DNA of 64,000 bases from contig NZ_JAHKRR010000002.1 in the NCBI RefSeq assembly GCF_018863395.1, forward strand, positions 62,001 to 126,000, written 5' to 3'. The notes beneath the pieces are model-generated. The model was given only the letters and a program-made list of their open reading frames with translations. It did no database searches and was not told the origin of the DNA. Shown here in pieces: positions 24,726-34,032 of this stretch (positions are counted from its first letter, which is position 1; each line of letters starts with the position of its first letter). A program made the position numbers and the translations under genes. Source of the stretch: Sinomicrobium weinanense (GTDB lineage Bacteria > Bacteroidota > Bacteroidia > Flavobacteriales > Flavobacteriaceae).

Positions 24726-26127
24726 TGATAAAGTTGTTAAACAACGTACTATTGCAAAAGAAGTTACGCTACAGGGAGTTGGCCTGCACACAGGGCACGA
24801 AGTGACCATGACCTTTAAACCCGCTCCGGAAGACCACGGCTATGCCTTTAAGCGTATAGACCTGGAAGGAAGCCCTGTAATCGAAGCTGACGCCAACTAT
24901 GTGATCAATACCCAAAGAGGTACCAACCTGGAGAAAAAAGGAGTTAGGATACACACTTCCGAACACGTCCTTGCAGCTCTTGTAGGACTGCAGATAGACA
25001 ACGTACTGATAGAACTCAACGCCCCCGAACCTCCCATCATGGACGGTTCTTCCAAATATTTCGTAGAAGCCCTCGAAAGTGCGGGCATTGTGGAGCTGGA
25101 TGCAGAAAGGGAAGAATATATCGTAAAGGATGTGATCTCTTATACCGACGAAGAGAGCGGAAGCGAGATCACGGTCATTCCGGCAAACGAGTACCAGGTG
25201 ACCACCATGGTGGATTTCGGCACCAAAGTACTGGGCACGCAGAACGCTACGCTAAAACATCTTTCGGAATTTAAAAAGGAAATATCCGATGCCAGGACCT
25301 TCAGTTTTCTCCACGAGATCGAAACTCTCCTGGAACACGGGCTGATAAAGGGCGGAGACCTCAATAACGCTATCGTTTATGTAGACAAGGAACTCTCCCC
25401 GCAAACGATGGAAAAACTGAGAGTGGCCTTTAACAAAGATTCCATTTCCGTAAAGCCCAATGGCATCCTGGACAACCTTACCCTGCATCACCCCAATGAA
25501 GCGGCACGGCACAAGCTGCTCGATGTCATCGGGGACCTGGCCCTGGTAGGAACACGTATCCGAGGTAAGGTCATCGCTAATAAACCCGGACATTTCGTAA
25601 ACACCCAGTTCGCCAAAAAGCTCTCCAAGATCATCAAGATCGAGAAACGGAACAAGGTCCCCCAGTTCGACCTGAACAAACCACCGTTGATGAATATCAC
25701 GGATATCATGAAAAAATTACCGCACCGTCCGCCGTTTTTGCTGGTAGATAAAATACTCGAACTCTCGGATACTCATGTCGTAGGGGTTAAGAACATTACA
25801 ATGAACGAGCCGTTCTTTGTGGGTCATTTCCCCGGAGCACCTGTAATGCCCGGAGTACTTCAGATAGAGGCTATGGCCCAGGCAGGTGGTATACTGGTAT
25901 TGAGTACCGTACCCGACCCGGAGAACTACCTTACTTTCTTTATGAAGGTAGACAAGGTTAAATTCAAACAACAGGTAGGCCCGGGAGATACCCTGGTATT
26001 TAAACTGGAATTGATATCCCCCATACGAAGAGGCATCTGCCATATGCAGGGATATGCCTACGCCAACGGCAAACTGGCCACAGAAGCCGAAATGATGGCA
26101 CAAATAGTAAAAGTTAAAAATGAATAA
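24718..26127 (+). CDS. lpxC/fabZ: Bifunctional UDP-3-O-acyl-N-acetylglucosamine deacetylase / 3-hydroxyacyl-ACP dehydratase
   Basis: A 469-residue fusion characteristic of Bacteroidota. Residues 1-about 310 are LpxC, the committed zinc deacetylase of lipid A synthesis. It shows QGVGLHTG, the zinc His in [23 protein letters not shown] and [12 protein letters not shown]. Residues about 320-469 are FabZ, the hot-dog dehydratase of fatty acid elongation, with [13 protein letters not shown], the catalytic His in [11 protein letters not shown] and Glu in [12 protein letters not shown]. Fusing the two couples competition for 3-hydroxyacyl-ACP between lipid A and phospholipid synthesis. Both active sites look intact. 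Confidence 0.97.
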   Translation: MSSDKVVKQRTIAKEVTLQGVGLHTGHEVTMTFKPAPEDHGYAFKRIDLEGSPVIEADANYVINTQRGTNLEKKGVRIHTSEHVLAALVGLQIDNVLIELNAPEPPIMDGSSKYFVEALESAGIVELDAEREEYIVKDVISYTDEESGSEITVIPANEYQVTTMVDFGTKVLGTQNATLKHLSEFKKEISDARTFSFLHEIETLLEHGLIKGGDLNNAIVYVDKELSPQTMEKLRVAFNKDSISVKPNGILDNLTLHHPNEAARHKLLDVIGDLALVGTRIRGKVIANKPGHFVNTQFAKKLSKIIKIEKRNKVPQFDLNKPPLMNITDIMKKLPHRPPFLLVDKILELSDTHVVGVKNITMNEPFFVGHFPGAPVMPGVLQIEAMAQAGGILVLSTVPDPENYLTFFMKVDKVKFKQQVGPGDTLVFKLELISPIRRGICHMQGYAYANGKLATEAEMMAQIVKVKNE

Positions 26128-26187
26128 GTAAATGATAATGATGTGTCCCCCCGGTTCACATTTTAATTATCAACACAATCGACACAC

Positions 26188-26973
26188 ATGAATCAACCTT
26201 TAGCATACGTACATCCCGGAGCCAAGATAGCCAAGAACGTGGTTATCGAACCTTTTACTACGATCCATAACAATGTGGTCATAGGCGAAGGAACCTGGAT
26301 AGGCTCTAATGTAACCATCATGGAAGGAGCCCGAATAGGTAAGAACTGTAATATTTTCCCCGGGTCGGTGATCGCTGCCACTCCACAGGACCTGAAATTC
26401 GAGGGCGAAGAGACCACTGCAGAAATAGGCGATAATACCACGATTCGCGAATGTGTGACCATCAACCGCGGTACGGTAGACAGGATGAAGACCAAAATCG
26501 GAAACAACTGTCTTATCATGGCATACAGCCATATTGCGCACGACTGTATTGTAGGAGATCATTGTATATTTTCCAACAACAGCACACTCGCCGGGCATAT
26601 TAATGTGGGCGATTATGTTGTACTGGCTGGAATGACAGCCGTACACCAGTTCTGCTCCATCGGGAATCACGCTTTTGTTACCGGGGGCTCCCTGGTGCGA
26701 AAAGATGTTCCGCCTTATGTCAAGGGAGCACGCGAACCCCTGTCGTATGTAGGTATTAATTCCGTAGGACTGCGACGAAGGGGCTTCTCTTCCGAAAAGA
26801 TCCGTGAAATACAGAACATATACCGGATACTCTATCAGAGAAATTACAACAATACCCAGGCCATCGAGATCATCGAGGCCGAAATGGAAGCCACACCGGA
26901 AAGGGATGAAATACTCCAGTTCATACGCGATTCGCAAAGAGGTATTATGAAAGGATATTTCAACGCCGGGTAA
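26188..26973 (+). CDS. lpxA: UDP-N-acetylglucosamine acyltransferase
   Basis: A 261-residue acyltransferase catalysing the first lipid A step. Hexapeptide repeats fill residues 8-185. The catalytic His118 is in MAYSHIAHDC, with the following TVG/IVGDHCIFSNNSTLAGH strand and VHQFCSIG. The C-terminal helical domain begins RRRGFSSEKIREIQNIYRILY. It follows lpxC/fabZ after 60 bases in the same direction. No anomalies. Confidence 0.96.
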   Translation: MNQPLAYVHPGAKIAKNVVIEPFTTIHNNVVIGEGTWIGSNVTIMEGARIGKNCNIFPGSVIAATPQDLKFEGEETTAEIGDNTTIRECVTINRGTVDRMKTKIGNNCLIMAYSHIAHDCIVGDHCIFSNNSTLAGHINVGDYVVLAGMTAVHQFCSIGNHAFVTGGSLVRKDVPPYVKGAREPLSYVGINSVGLRRRGFSSEKIREIQNIYRILYQRNYNNTQAIEIIEAEMEATPERDEILQFIRDSQRGIMKGYFNAG

Positions 26974-27057
26974 AGAGTTGACGAGTTTGGGAGTTGATGA
27001 GTTACATTCCTCCAAAACTAAAAGCTCCAAAAACTAAAAAACTAAAAATCAAAAGAT
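26974..27057. repeat. Heptad words in inverted orientation between lpxA and efp
   Basis: The left side carries GAGTTG/GGGAGTTG words and the right side CTCCAAAACTAAAA words, the reverse-complement type, the last one a few bases before the efp ATG. The same words flank other genes here (48239-48490, 53505-53540). Confidence 0.55.
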
Positions 27058-27624
27058 ATGGCATCAACGTCAGATATACGAAAGGGATTATGTATCAGGT
27101 ACAATCACGATATATTTAAGGTCGTGGAATTTTTACATGTCAAGCCCGGTAAAGGGCCGGCATTTGTAAGGACAAAACTAAAAAGTGTTACTACCGGAAA
27201 GGTTATAGACAACACCTTTTCTGCCGGGCACAAGATCGAAGATGTCCGCGTGGAAACCCACGGTTTTCAATACCTGTATCCCGAAGGAGACACTTTCCAT
27301 TTTATGCATACGGAAGACTTTAACCAGATCTCCCTGCAAAAAAGCATCCTGGACAGCCCGGAATTACTCAAGGAAGGCGAAGTGGTTAGTGTGCTTCTCA
27401 ACACCGAGGACGGTTTACCGCTTTCAGTAGAGATGCCTTCTCACGTGATCCTGGAAGTTACCCACACCGAACCCGGCGTAAAGGGAAACACCGCTACTAA
27501 TGCCACAAAACCGGCAACCATGGAGACCGGGGCTATTGTTAACGTTCCACTCTTTATCAACGAAGGTGACAAAATAAAGGTGGAGACCGAAAAAGGAACT
27601 TACGTAGAACGGGTAAAGGAATAA
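27058..27624 (+). CDS. efp: Translation elongation factor P
   Basis: A 188-residue EF-P of normal length, which relieves ribosome stalling at polyproline. The modified loop is present as KPGKGPAFVRTKLK, with Lys32 in the tip position. The OB domains follow (TFSAGHKIEDVRVE, then VELEVTHTEP-like LEVTHTEPGVKGNTATNATKPATMETG and VPLFINEGDKIKVETEKGTYVERVKE). In this window it lies between lpxA and a second lpxD-like gene, a conserved order in flavobacteria. Separate epmA/epmB-type modification genes are not in this window. Confidence 0.97.
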   Translation: MASTSDIRKGLCIRYNHDIFKVVEFLHVKPGKGPAFVRTKLKSVTTGKVIDNTFSAGHKIEDVRVETHGFQYLYPEGDTFHFMHTEDFNQISLQKSILDSPELLKEGEVVSVLLNTEDGLPLSVEMPSHVILEVTHTEPGVKGNTATNATKPATMETGAIVNVPLFINEGDKIKVETEKGTYVERVKE

Positions 27625-27651
27625 CCACCGCTCACAAACGGAAAACAACAT

Positions 27652-28599
27652 ATGAAATTTCCACAGGCACACACGCTACGACAGATAGCGACCATTCTGG
27701 ACTGTGACTTTGCAGGCCCGGAGGATTTTCCTGTGTATGGCATGAACGAGATCCATGTCGTGGAACCCGGGGATATTGTCTTTGTAGACCATCCCAAGTA
27801 TTATGACAAGGCTCTGAACTCTGCCGCTACAGTGATCCTGATCAACAAACAGGTGGAATGCCCCGAAGGTAAAGGCCTGCTCATTTCGGACGACCCTTTC
27901 CGCGATTTTAACAAGCTTACCAATTATTTCCGCCCTTTCGAAAAAGCGGTGGCTACCATAGCCCCCTCCGCCACTATCGGAAAAAACACCATCATACAGC
28001 CCGATGTATTTATCGGGAACAATGTTGTTATAGGAGATCACTGCGTTATACATCCTCATGTCACCATCTACGACAATACCGTGATAGGCGACTATGTGAC
28101 CATACATGCAGGTACCGTACTGGGAGCAGATGCTTTTTATTATAAAAACAGGCCCGAAGGGTTCGACAAGCTCATCTCGGGAGGCCGGGTGGTCATCGAA
28201 GACCATGTAGACCTCGGTGCACTTTGCACCATTGATAAGGGCGTTACAGGCAGCACTATTATAAAAAAAGGCGCCAAACTCGACAACCAGGTGCACGTAG
28301 GCCACGACACGGTGATCGGAAAGAAATGCCTCATTGCCTCCCAAACCGGGATCGCGGGCTGTGTAATCATTGAAGATGAAGTAACCATCTGGGGGCAGGT
28401 CGGTATGACCAGCGGTATAACCATAGGTTCCAAAGCCGTGATACTGGCACAATCGGGCATAAGCAAGTCCCTGGCAGGCCACACCACTTATTTCGGATAT
28501 CCCGCCGAAGAGGCACGTAAAAAATATAAGGAACTGGCATCCATCCGTAAAATTCCGGATATCATAGAAAAACTAAACCCAAGGGAAGGTGATCAGTAA
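27652..28599 (+). CDS. Second LpxD-like UDP-3-O-acylglucosamine N-acyltransferase
   Basis: A 315-residue LpxD paralogue. It has an N-terminal uridine-binding domain (TLRQIATILDCDFAG, GDIVFVDHPKYYDKAL) and a left-handed beta-helix with many hexapeptide repeats. The catalytic-type His218 is in LDNQVHVGHDTVIG and the C-terminal part reads SISKSLAGHTTYFGYPAEEARKKYKEL. The core is shorter than lpxD at 23697. All residues expected for acyl transfer seem present, so it may be an active second enzyme with other acyl or sugar specificity rather than a decayed copy. It begins 27 bases after efp. Confidence 0.85.
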   Translation: MKFPQAHTLRQIATILDCDFAGPEDFPVYGMNEIHVVEPGDIVFVDHPKYYDKALNSAATVILINKQVECPEGKGLLISDDPFRDFNKLTNYFRPFEKAVATIAPSATIGKNTIIQPDVFIGNNVVIGDHCVIHPHVTIYDNTVIGDYVTIHAGTVLGADAFYYKNRPEGFDKLISGGRVVIEDHVDLGALCTIDKGVTGSTIIKKGAKLDNQVHVGHDTVIGKKCLIASQTGIAGCVIIEDEVTIWGQVGMTSGITIGSKAVILAQSGISKSLAGHTTYFGYPAEEARKKYKELASIRKIPDIIEKLNPREGDQ

Positions 28600-28711
28600 T
28601 CTGTGGTCGGTGAAAGCTAACAAACTAACAGCCGGAAACCGGCAACAAAAAAAATAACCCCGGGCCGCAAACATAAACAGCAAACCGTAACGGATAATTC
28701 ACATAAAACCC

Positions 28712-28719
28712 TATTTTTG
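28712..28719 (+). promoter_or_regulatory. -7 promoter element for sucD
   Basis: TATTTTTG, 26 bases before the sucD ATG, matches the Bacteroidota consensus. Confidence 0.55.
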
Positions 28720-28745
28720 CATAGCCTATTAAAAATTAAAGTATA

Positions 28746-29618
28746 ATGAGTGTTTTAGTCAACAAGGATTCAAAGATAATTGTACAAGGTTTTACCGGTA
28801 GTGAAGGTACTTTTCACGCCGAACAGATGATCGAATACGGAACCAATGTGGTAGGCGGGGTAACTCCCGGAAAAGGAGGCCAGGAACACCTGGGCCGTCC
28901 TGTTTTTAACACAGTTAAAGATGCTGTTGAAAAAGCAGGTGCCGATACTTCTATCATTTTCGTACCGCCCGCTTTTGCCGCCGACGCTATCATGGAAGCT
29001 GCAGATGCCGGGATCAAAGTGATCATCACCATTACCGAAGGTATTCCGGTAGCCGATATGATCACGGCTTCCAACTATATAAAAGACAAGGATTGCAGGC
29101 TTATCGGCCCTAACTGCCCCGGAGTTATCACTCCCGGAGAAGCCAAGGTAGGCATTATGCCCGGATTCGTATTCAAAAAAGGAAACGTGGGCATTGTGTC
29201 CAAGTCCGGGACCCTTACTTATGAAGCTGCAGACCAGGTAGTCCGTCAGGGACTGGGTATCACCACAGCCATCGGTATTGGCGGCGATCCCATTATCGGG
29301 ACCACTACTAAAGAAGCCGTGGAACTACTGATGAACGACCCCGAAACCGAATGTATCGTAATGATCGGTGAAATAGGCGGACAACTCGAAGCTGACGCCG
29401 CCAACTGGGTCAAAGAAAACGGCAATAAAAAACCCGTAGTAGGATTCATCGCCGGCGAAACTGCCCCCAAAGGAAGGACTATGGGGCATGCCGGAGCCAT
29501 CGTAGGAGGTGCGGACGATACTGCCGAAGCTAAAAAACGCATCATGAGGGAATGCGGCATCCACGTCGTAGACTCTCCGGCGGAAATCGGCAAAAAAGTA
29601 GCTGAAGTCATCGGGTAA
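28746..29618 (+). CDS. sucD: Succinate-CoA ligase alpha subunit
   Basis: A 290-residue alpha subunit of succinyl-CoA synthetase, which makes ATP or GTP in the TCA cycle. CoA-binding residues are in the N-terminal Rossmann half ([27 protein letters not shown]). The phosphorylated histidine is in GHAGAIVGG near residue 245, and [12 protein letters not shown] and GIGGDPIIG are canonical. The beta subunit is not adjacent here. It has its own promoter and ends at a strong terminator, so it is monocistronic. Confidence 0.97.
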   Translation: MSVLVNKDSKIIVQGFTGSEGTFHAEQMIEYGTNVVGGVTPGKGGQEHLGRPVFNTVKDAVEKAGADTSIIFVPPAFAADAIMEAADAGIKVIITITEGIPVADMITASNYIKDKDCRLIGPNCPGVITPGEAKVGIMPGFVFKKGNVGIVSKSGTLTYEAADQVVRQGLGITTAIGIGGDPIIGTTTKEAVELLMNDPETECIVMIGEIGGQLEADAANWVKENGNKKPVVGFIAGETAPKGRTMGHAGAIVGGADDTAEAKKRIMRECGIHVVDSPAEIGKKVAEVIG

Positions 29619-29654
29619 TTATTGCTAAAACAGCAAACAATTATAAAATATTGT

Positions 29655-29690
29655 AAATCCACCAGTTATATGAGCTGGTGGATTTTTTTT
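29655..29690 (+). terminator. Intrinsic terminator after sucD
   Basis: A perfect 10-bp stem, AATCCACCAG with CTGGTGGATT, has a 9-base loop and is followed by a run of T residues. It is the strongest terminator in the window. Confidence 0.9.
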
Positions 29691-29746
29691 GCGCCCAAAC
29701 CCCGCTAAATTGATGGGGTTTCTTGTTTTGTCCTGTTTCTATTTGC

Positions 29747-29754
29747 TATATTTG
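29747..29754 (+). promoter_or_regulatory. -7 promoter element upstream of fabG
   Basis: TATATTTG with an upstream TTTTG at 29726-29730, separated by 16 bases. It would give a 5' leader of roughly 310 bases containing the nested palindrome element. Confidence 0.5.
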
Positions 29755-29781
29755 GACTTTGCTTATCGGGCAAAGAACGAA

Positions 29782-29936
29782 GAGGTAGTTAAAAAGTGAT
29801 CTTTACATCAGCCTGAACTTGCCTGTACTGAGTACAATCGAAGTGTTTTCAGGTTCTCATACTGATCGTCCGATCAGTGGAATGGGATGCTGAAACAAGT
29901 TCAGCATGACGTGGGATAGGACTTTTTAACTACCTC
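29782..29936. repeat. 155-bp element with 16-bp perfect terminal inverted repeats
   Basis: Arms 29782-29797 (GAGGTAGTTAAAAAGT) and 29921-29936 are exact reverse complements. Inside are a perfect palindrome around ACTGATCG / CGATCAGT (29861-29878) and a GCTGAA...TTCAGC palindrome (29889-29904). It is MITE-like in architecture. No coding potential. Confidence 0.75.
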
Positions 29937-30072
29937 CTTAGTCCCACAAAAATAATATTAAGAAATAGAGGTAAGGCCTCCCGGCATATAACATAAGGCC
30001 ATAACATCCGGTCAGCAATGCGTTATATGTCCTGAAGCCTTATATCAGCAACCGTTACAAATTGACAAACAG

Positions 30073-30819
30073 ATGAAACTCTTAGAAGGAAAAACAGCTA
30101 TCATTACCGGTGCAAGCAGGGGAATTGGAAAAGGTATTGCACAGGCTTTTGCCCGGGAGGGAGCCAATATTGCATTTACGTACAGCGCTTCGGCCGAAGC
30201 TGCCGCAGAACTGGAAAAAGAACTCACTGCCGAGGGAATTAAGGCCAAAGGCTACCAAAGCAATGCCGCCAGTTTTGACGATGCACAAAAACTGGCAGAA
30301 GAAGTGATCAAAGAATTTGGGAGTATCGATATCCTGATCAACAATGCCGGGATCACCAAAGACAACCTCCTGATGCGTATTTCCGAAGAAGATTTCGACA
30401 AGGTCATTGAAGTCAATCTCAAGTCTGTATTTAACATGACCAAGGCCGTACAGCGAACCATGCTCAAGCAACGCAACGGCTCTATCATTAACATGAGTTC
30501 GGTAGTGGGTGTCAAAGGTAATGCCGGGCAGACCAACTATGCAGCTTCCAAGGCCGGGATCATTGGTTTTACCAAATCCATTGCCCTGGAACTCGGATCG
30601 AGGAACATCCGTTGCAATGCCATAGCACCCGGATTCATAGAGACCGAAATGACAGCCAAACTGGACGAAAAGACCGTACAGGGATGGAGGAACGAAATAC
30701 CACTCAAACGGGGCGGAACCCCCGAAGACGTAGCCAATGCCTGCCTCTTCCTGGCCTCTGACCTCAGTGCATACATCACAGGACAGGTGCTCCAGGTAGA
30801 TGGTGGAATGCTCACGTAA
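30073..30819 (+). CDS. fabG: 3-oxoacyl-[acyl-carrier-protein] reductase
   Basis: A 248-residue SDR enzyme reducing beta-ketoacyl-ACP with NADPH in fatty acid elongation. It shows IITGASRGIGKGIA (NADP loop), NNAGITKDNLLMR, and the catalytic Ser143, Tyr156 and Lys160 (INMSSVVG, TNYAASKAG). APGFIETEMTAKL and the C-terminal GQVLQVDGGMLT are diagnostic of FabG rather than a generic SDR. Length is normal. It is followed after 31 bases by a VWA membrane protein; upstream lies the long repeat-containing leader. Confidence 0.95.
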   Translation: MKLLEGKTAIITGASRGIGKGIAQAFAREGANIAFTYSASAEAAAELEKELTAEGIKAKGYQSNAASFDDAQKLAEEVIKEFGSIDILINNAGITKDNLLMRISEEDFDKVIEVNLKSVFNMTKAVQRTMLKQRNGSIINMSSVVGVKGNAGQTNYAASKAGIIGFTKSIALELGSRNIRCNAIAPGFIETEMTAKLDEKTVQGWRNEIPLKRGGTPEDVANACLFLASDLSAYITGQVLQVDGGMLT

Positions 30820-30850
30820 AACGAGTATACTCGCCAACTAAACCTACAAA

Positions 30851-32872
30851 ATGTCTGTTTTATATATCATTCTGGCAGGAATATTGGCCTTACTGGCAGC
30901 AATATTCCAATACGGAAAAGCAAAAGGCAAGTCAAAAGGAAACTTGCTTTTTGCTTTTTTGCGGTTCCTGTCTGTGTTTTCCATACTCCTGCTCCTTATC
31001 AACCCCAAATTCAAAAAAGTTACCGTATACCAGGAAAATCCAGCCCTGGCCATCCTTACAGACAATTCTTCTTCCATAGCCTTCCTGGAACAGCAGGAAA
31101 AAGTAAATGATATCCTTACCGCCCTGGAAAATGACCAGGAGCTAAAAGAACGGTTTTCCATAGACCACTACACTTTCGGGGAAACTCTGAAAAACGGACG
31201 TGCCCTCACCTTTGGGGAAGGCCGGACAGACCTGAGTGAATCCCTGTCCTCCCTTAAAGATATTTACAGGGGCAAAAACACCGCCACTATCGTCATCACT
31301 GATGGTAACCAAACCTATGGAGAGGATTACACTTACACTTCCCTGAACTACCCTACCCCCGTATTCCCGGTCGCCCTGGGAGACACGGCCACCTACGATG
31401 ACCTGAAGATATCCAGGCTCAACGTCAACCGGTATGCCTATTTCAGGAATAAATTCCCGGTAGAAGTTATCCTTAATTATGACGGGGAAGCCCCGGTAAA
31501 CAGCACTTTCCGTATCTTATCCGGCAATCGCACCCTGTTCCGTAAAGCAGTGCATTTTTCCCCGGAGCACAGATCGGAGATCATACAGACCCATCTCGAC
31601 GCCGAAACCAGGGGCGTACTGACCTTCAGGGCTGAGGTGCTTCCCCTGGAAAACGAAAGGAATACCCGCAACAACCACAAGGCATTCGGTATCGAGGTCA
31701 TAGATCAGAAGACGGAAGTGCTTATCATTTCCGATATGCCCCACCCCGACATCGGGGCCTTAAAACGAGGTATTGAATCCAATGAAGAACGTACCGTAAC
31801 CCTTAGCAAACCCGATCTCAACATAAACAAGCTCAACGATTTTCAGCTTGTTATCCTCTATCAGCCCAATGCCTCCTTCGCCAATGTATTGCGTGAGCTT
31901 TCGAAGATCGGAAAGAACACTTTTACGATCACCGGCAGGAACACGGACTGGGATTTTCTCAACCGGGCACAGGATATTTTTTCCAAAAAGAAAAGCAATC
32001 TCACAGAAGAGGTACAGGGAAGTTACAACGAGAGCTATTCCATATTTGCTACGGACAACATCGGCTTCTCTCACTACCCTCCCCTTCAGGTAACTTTCGG
32101 GGATATAGACCTGAACGCCCCTTATGAAACGATCTTATATCAGAAAGTAAAAGGAGTCCCTACCGAAACCCCGTTGCTCTTTACCGTAGAAAAAGATCAT
32201 AAAAGGGGTGCCGTGCTCCTGGGACAGGATATCTGGAAATGGAGAATGCAGGACTACCGGGAAAACAAGAATAATGAAAAGTTTGACAAGTTTCTCGGCA
32301 AACTCATCTTTTATCTCGCTTCCAACCAGAAAAGGGACCGGCTGGAAACCGATTACGAAACCTTTTACGACGGAAGTTCCCCGGTGACCGTCACTGCACA
32401 ATATTTTGACAGGAACTACCTGTTTAACCCGGAGGCCTCGCTGCGCATAACAGTGAAAAAAGAAAGCGATACCTCCGGAAGGACCTACCCCATGCTCCTG
32501 CGCAATAATTATTACGAAGCCGATCTCAGCGACCTTGAAGCCGGGCAATATACCTTCACCGTCCGTGTGGAAGGCGAAAACATACAACGCTCGGGACAAT
32601 TCCGCATACTGGAATTTGACATAGAGCAGCAATACGGAAGCGCAGCTATCGGCAAACTCCAAACACTGGCCCGAAACTCCGGCGGAAAGGTATTTTACCA
32701 CACTGACATCGAAAACCTGAAAACCAGGCTGATGGAAGATGAACGTTTTAAACCTGTTCAGAAAAGTAAAGAAAATACCGTACCTTTAGTAGATTGGAAA
32801 ATATTGCTGTTCCTCATTGCCCTGTTCCTTACTGCAGAATGGTTCCTCAGAAAGTACCGTGGACTCGTATAA
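30851..32872 (+). CDS. VWA domain-containing membrane protein
   Basis: A 673-residue protein. Two N-terminal transmembrane helices (about 4-20 and 35-50) precede a von Willebrand A-like domain, whose metal-site motif is D71-N-S-S-S (AILTDNSSSIAFLE). The second strand is TATIVITDGNQTYGED. A long extracytoplasmic region follows, with Ig-like or glutamine-amidotransferase-like stretches (VLIISDMPHPDIGALKRGIE). A final transmembrane helix lies near the C-terminus (WKILLFLIALFLTAEWFLRKYRGLV). The topology resembles BatA-type and related membrane VWA proteins. The function is unknown. It starts 31 bases after fabG and is probably co-transcribed. Confidence 0.82.
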   Translation: MSVLYIILAGILALLAAIFQYGKAKGKSKGNLLFAFLRFLSVFSILLLLINPKFKKVTVYQENPALAILTDNSSSIAFLEQQEKVNDILTALENDQELKERFSIDHYTFGETLKNGRALTFGEGRTDLSESLSSLKDIYRGKNTATIVITDGNQTYGEDYTYTSLNYPTPVFPVALGDTATYDDLKISRLNVNRYAYFRNKFPVEVILNYDGEAPVNSTFRILSGNRTLFRKAVHFSPEHRSEIIQTHLDAETRGVLTFRAEVLPLENERNTRNNHKAFGIEVIDQKTEVLIISDMPHPDIGALKRGIESNEERTVTLSKPDLNINKLNDFQLVILYQPNASFANVLRELSKIGKNTFTITGRNTDWDFLNRAQDIFSKKKSNLTEEVQGSYNESYSIFATDNIGFSHYPPLQVTFGDIDLNAPYETILYQKVKGVPTETPLLFTVEKDHKRGAVLLGQDIWKWRMQDYRENKNNEKFDKFLGKLIFYLASNQKRDRLETDYETFYDGSSPVTVTAQYFDRNYLFNPEASLRITVKKESDTSGRTYPMLLRNNYYEADLSDLEAGQYTFTVRVEGENIQRSGQFRILEFDIEQQYGSAAIGKLQTLARNSGGKVFYHTDIENLKTRLMEDERFKPVQKSKENTVPLVDWKILLFLIALFLTAEWFLRKYRGLV

Positions 32873-32961
32873 TTGAACAGCATCTATCCACAAGATAAAC
32901 GATATAGCCGCAAATTCAGGCTTTAAAAACCAAACTAAATATAAACCGTTAAACTAAAAAC

Positions 32962-33777
32962 ATGGACAGATTGCCCAAATTAGGATTACCCGTGATCATT
33001 GGTGTTATACTTTTGATTATTCTTATTGTAAAATCAACAATTACCATAGCCCCGGGAAAAGCAGGAGTGTTGTACAGGACGTTCGGTGGTGGTGTCGTTA
33101 CAGATAAACCTCCCATGAGCGAAGGTTTCCATTGGGTGCTCCCCTGGAACAAAGTATACGTATACAATGTAAGGCAACAGGAGCTTTCCGAAAAAATGCA
33201 GGTACTCTCCTCCAACGGATTACAGATAGGACTGGATGCCACGGCCTGGCATCAGCCCGTCAGGGAAAAACTGGGGCTGCTGCACCAGGAAAAAGGAGAA
33301 CGCTATATTACCGATGTTATTCTCCCGGCCATCCGGTCGGCAGCCAGAAGTGTGGTAGGCAGATACACCCCGGAACAATTGTACTCTACCAAAAGAGATG
33401 CCATCCAGGAAGAGATATTTGATGAGACCAAGAAAATACTGGACAAACAATACGTACAATTAAACGAGGTCCTGGTTCGCGATATTACCCTGCCTCCTAC
33501 GATCAAAACTGCAATAGAAACAAAATTAAGACAGGAGCAGGAGACCCTGGAATATGAGTTCCGGTTGGAAAAAGCCGAAAAGGAAGCTGAACGCCAACGC
33601 ATAGAAGCCGAAGGTAAGGCCGCTGCCAACAGGATACTGAGCGCCTCCCTGACCGACAAAATACTCCAGGAAAAAGGCATTCAGGCCACCGTGGAACTTT
33701 CTAAGTCCCAGAATTCCAAAGTTATTGTCATAGGAGCCGGAAATGACGGTATGCCTATTATCCTTGGAAATCAGTAG
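32962..33777 (+). CDS. Prohibitin/SPFH family protein
   Basis: A 271-residue protein with one N-terminal transmembrane helix (LPVIIGVILLIILIVKST) and an SPFH/prohibitin domain (AGVLYRTFGGGVVTDKPPMSEGFHWVLPW). A coiled-coil segment rich in Glu/Ala/Lys follows (EFRLEKAEKEAERQRIEAEGKAAANRIL). Prohibitins form large membrane rings that scaffold or regulate membrane proteases such as FtsH. That role is known for the family and only inferred here. Length is close to mitochondrial prohibitins. It stands alone and is followed by the second copy of the 42-bp dispersed repeat. Confidence 0.9.
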   Translation: MDRLPKLGLPVIIGVILLIILIVKSTITIAPGKAGVLYRTFGGGVVTDKPPMSEGFHWVLPWNKVYVYNVRQQELSEKMQVLSSNGLQIGLDATAWHQPVREKLGLLHQEKGERYITDVILPAIRSAARSVVGRYTPEQLYSTKRDAIQEEIFDETKKILDKQYVQLNEVLVRDITLPPTIKTAIETKLRQEQETLEYEFRLEKAEKEAERQRIEAEGKAAANRILSASLTDKILQEKGIQATVELSKSQNSKVIVIGAGNDGMPIILGNQ

Positions 33778-33803
33778 TGGTTGGTTTGAGGTTACAGGTT
33801 GCA

Positions 33804-33845
33804 GGTTTTGATCCCTGAGCAGAACCAAAGGGCAGGTTTAAAGTT
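33804..33845 (+). repeat. Dispersed 42-bp repeat, copy 2
   Basis: Same orientation as 18112-18153, with 3 differences. Left of it are GGTTTGAGGTTACAGG words. At about 33918-33945 are reverse-complement words (CAACCTGAAACTTGAAACC), so the whole gap forms a large imperfect inverted repeat. Confidence 0.7.
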
Positions 33846-34006
33846 TGCTTTTGCATTCTGCAAAAAACGAACATTCGGAAGGAAAACGTAAAACAATATA
33901 ATCCGAAGCAAAACATCAACCTGAAACTTGAAACCTCAAACCCTCCTTTTGTTAACAACTCCCTGCAAAATTCAATCGCAGCTGCCCGAAATATGATCGC
34001 AATTTT

Positions 34007-34014
34007 TATCTTTG
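34007..34014 (+). promoter_or_regulatory. -7 promoter element for dnaX
   Basis: TATCTTTG matches the consensus and ends 18 bases before the ATG at 34033. It overlaps an upstream in-frame TTG, which supports the downstream ATG. Confidence 0.55.
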
Positions 34015-34032
34015 TGTCGTAAAGTTTTTTCT

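Larger units (their letters stand above)
29691..30072. other. 382-bp leader region of fabG with a nested palindromic element
   Basis: No gene. A -7 promoter (TATATTTG at 29747-29754, with TTTTG 16 bases upstream) lies near the left end. A 155-bp element bounded by perfect 16-bp inverted repeats (29782-29936) lies between that promoter and fabG. Confidence 0.65.

Noticed and set aside
27676-28482. 268-codon minus-strand frame rich in Tyr and His
   Set aside because: An artefact of the hexapeptide repeats of the LpxD-like gene read in reverse; similar frames occur opposite lpxD and lpxA.
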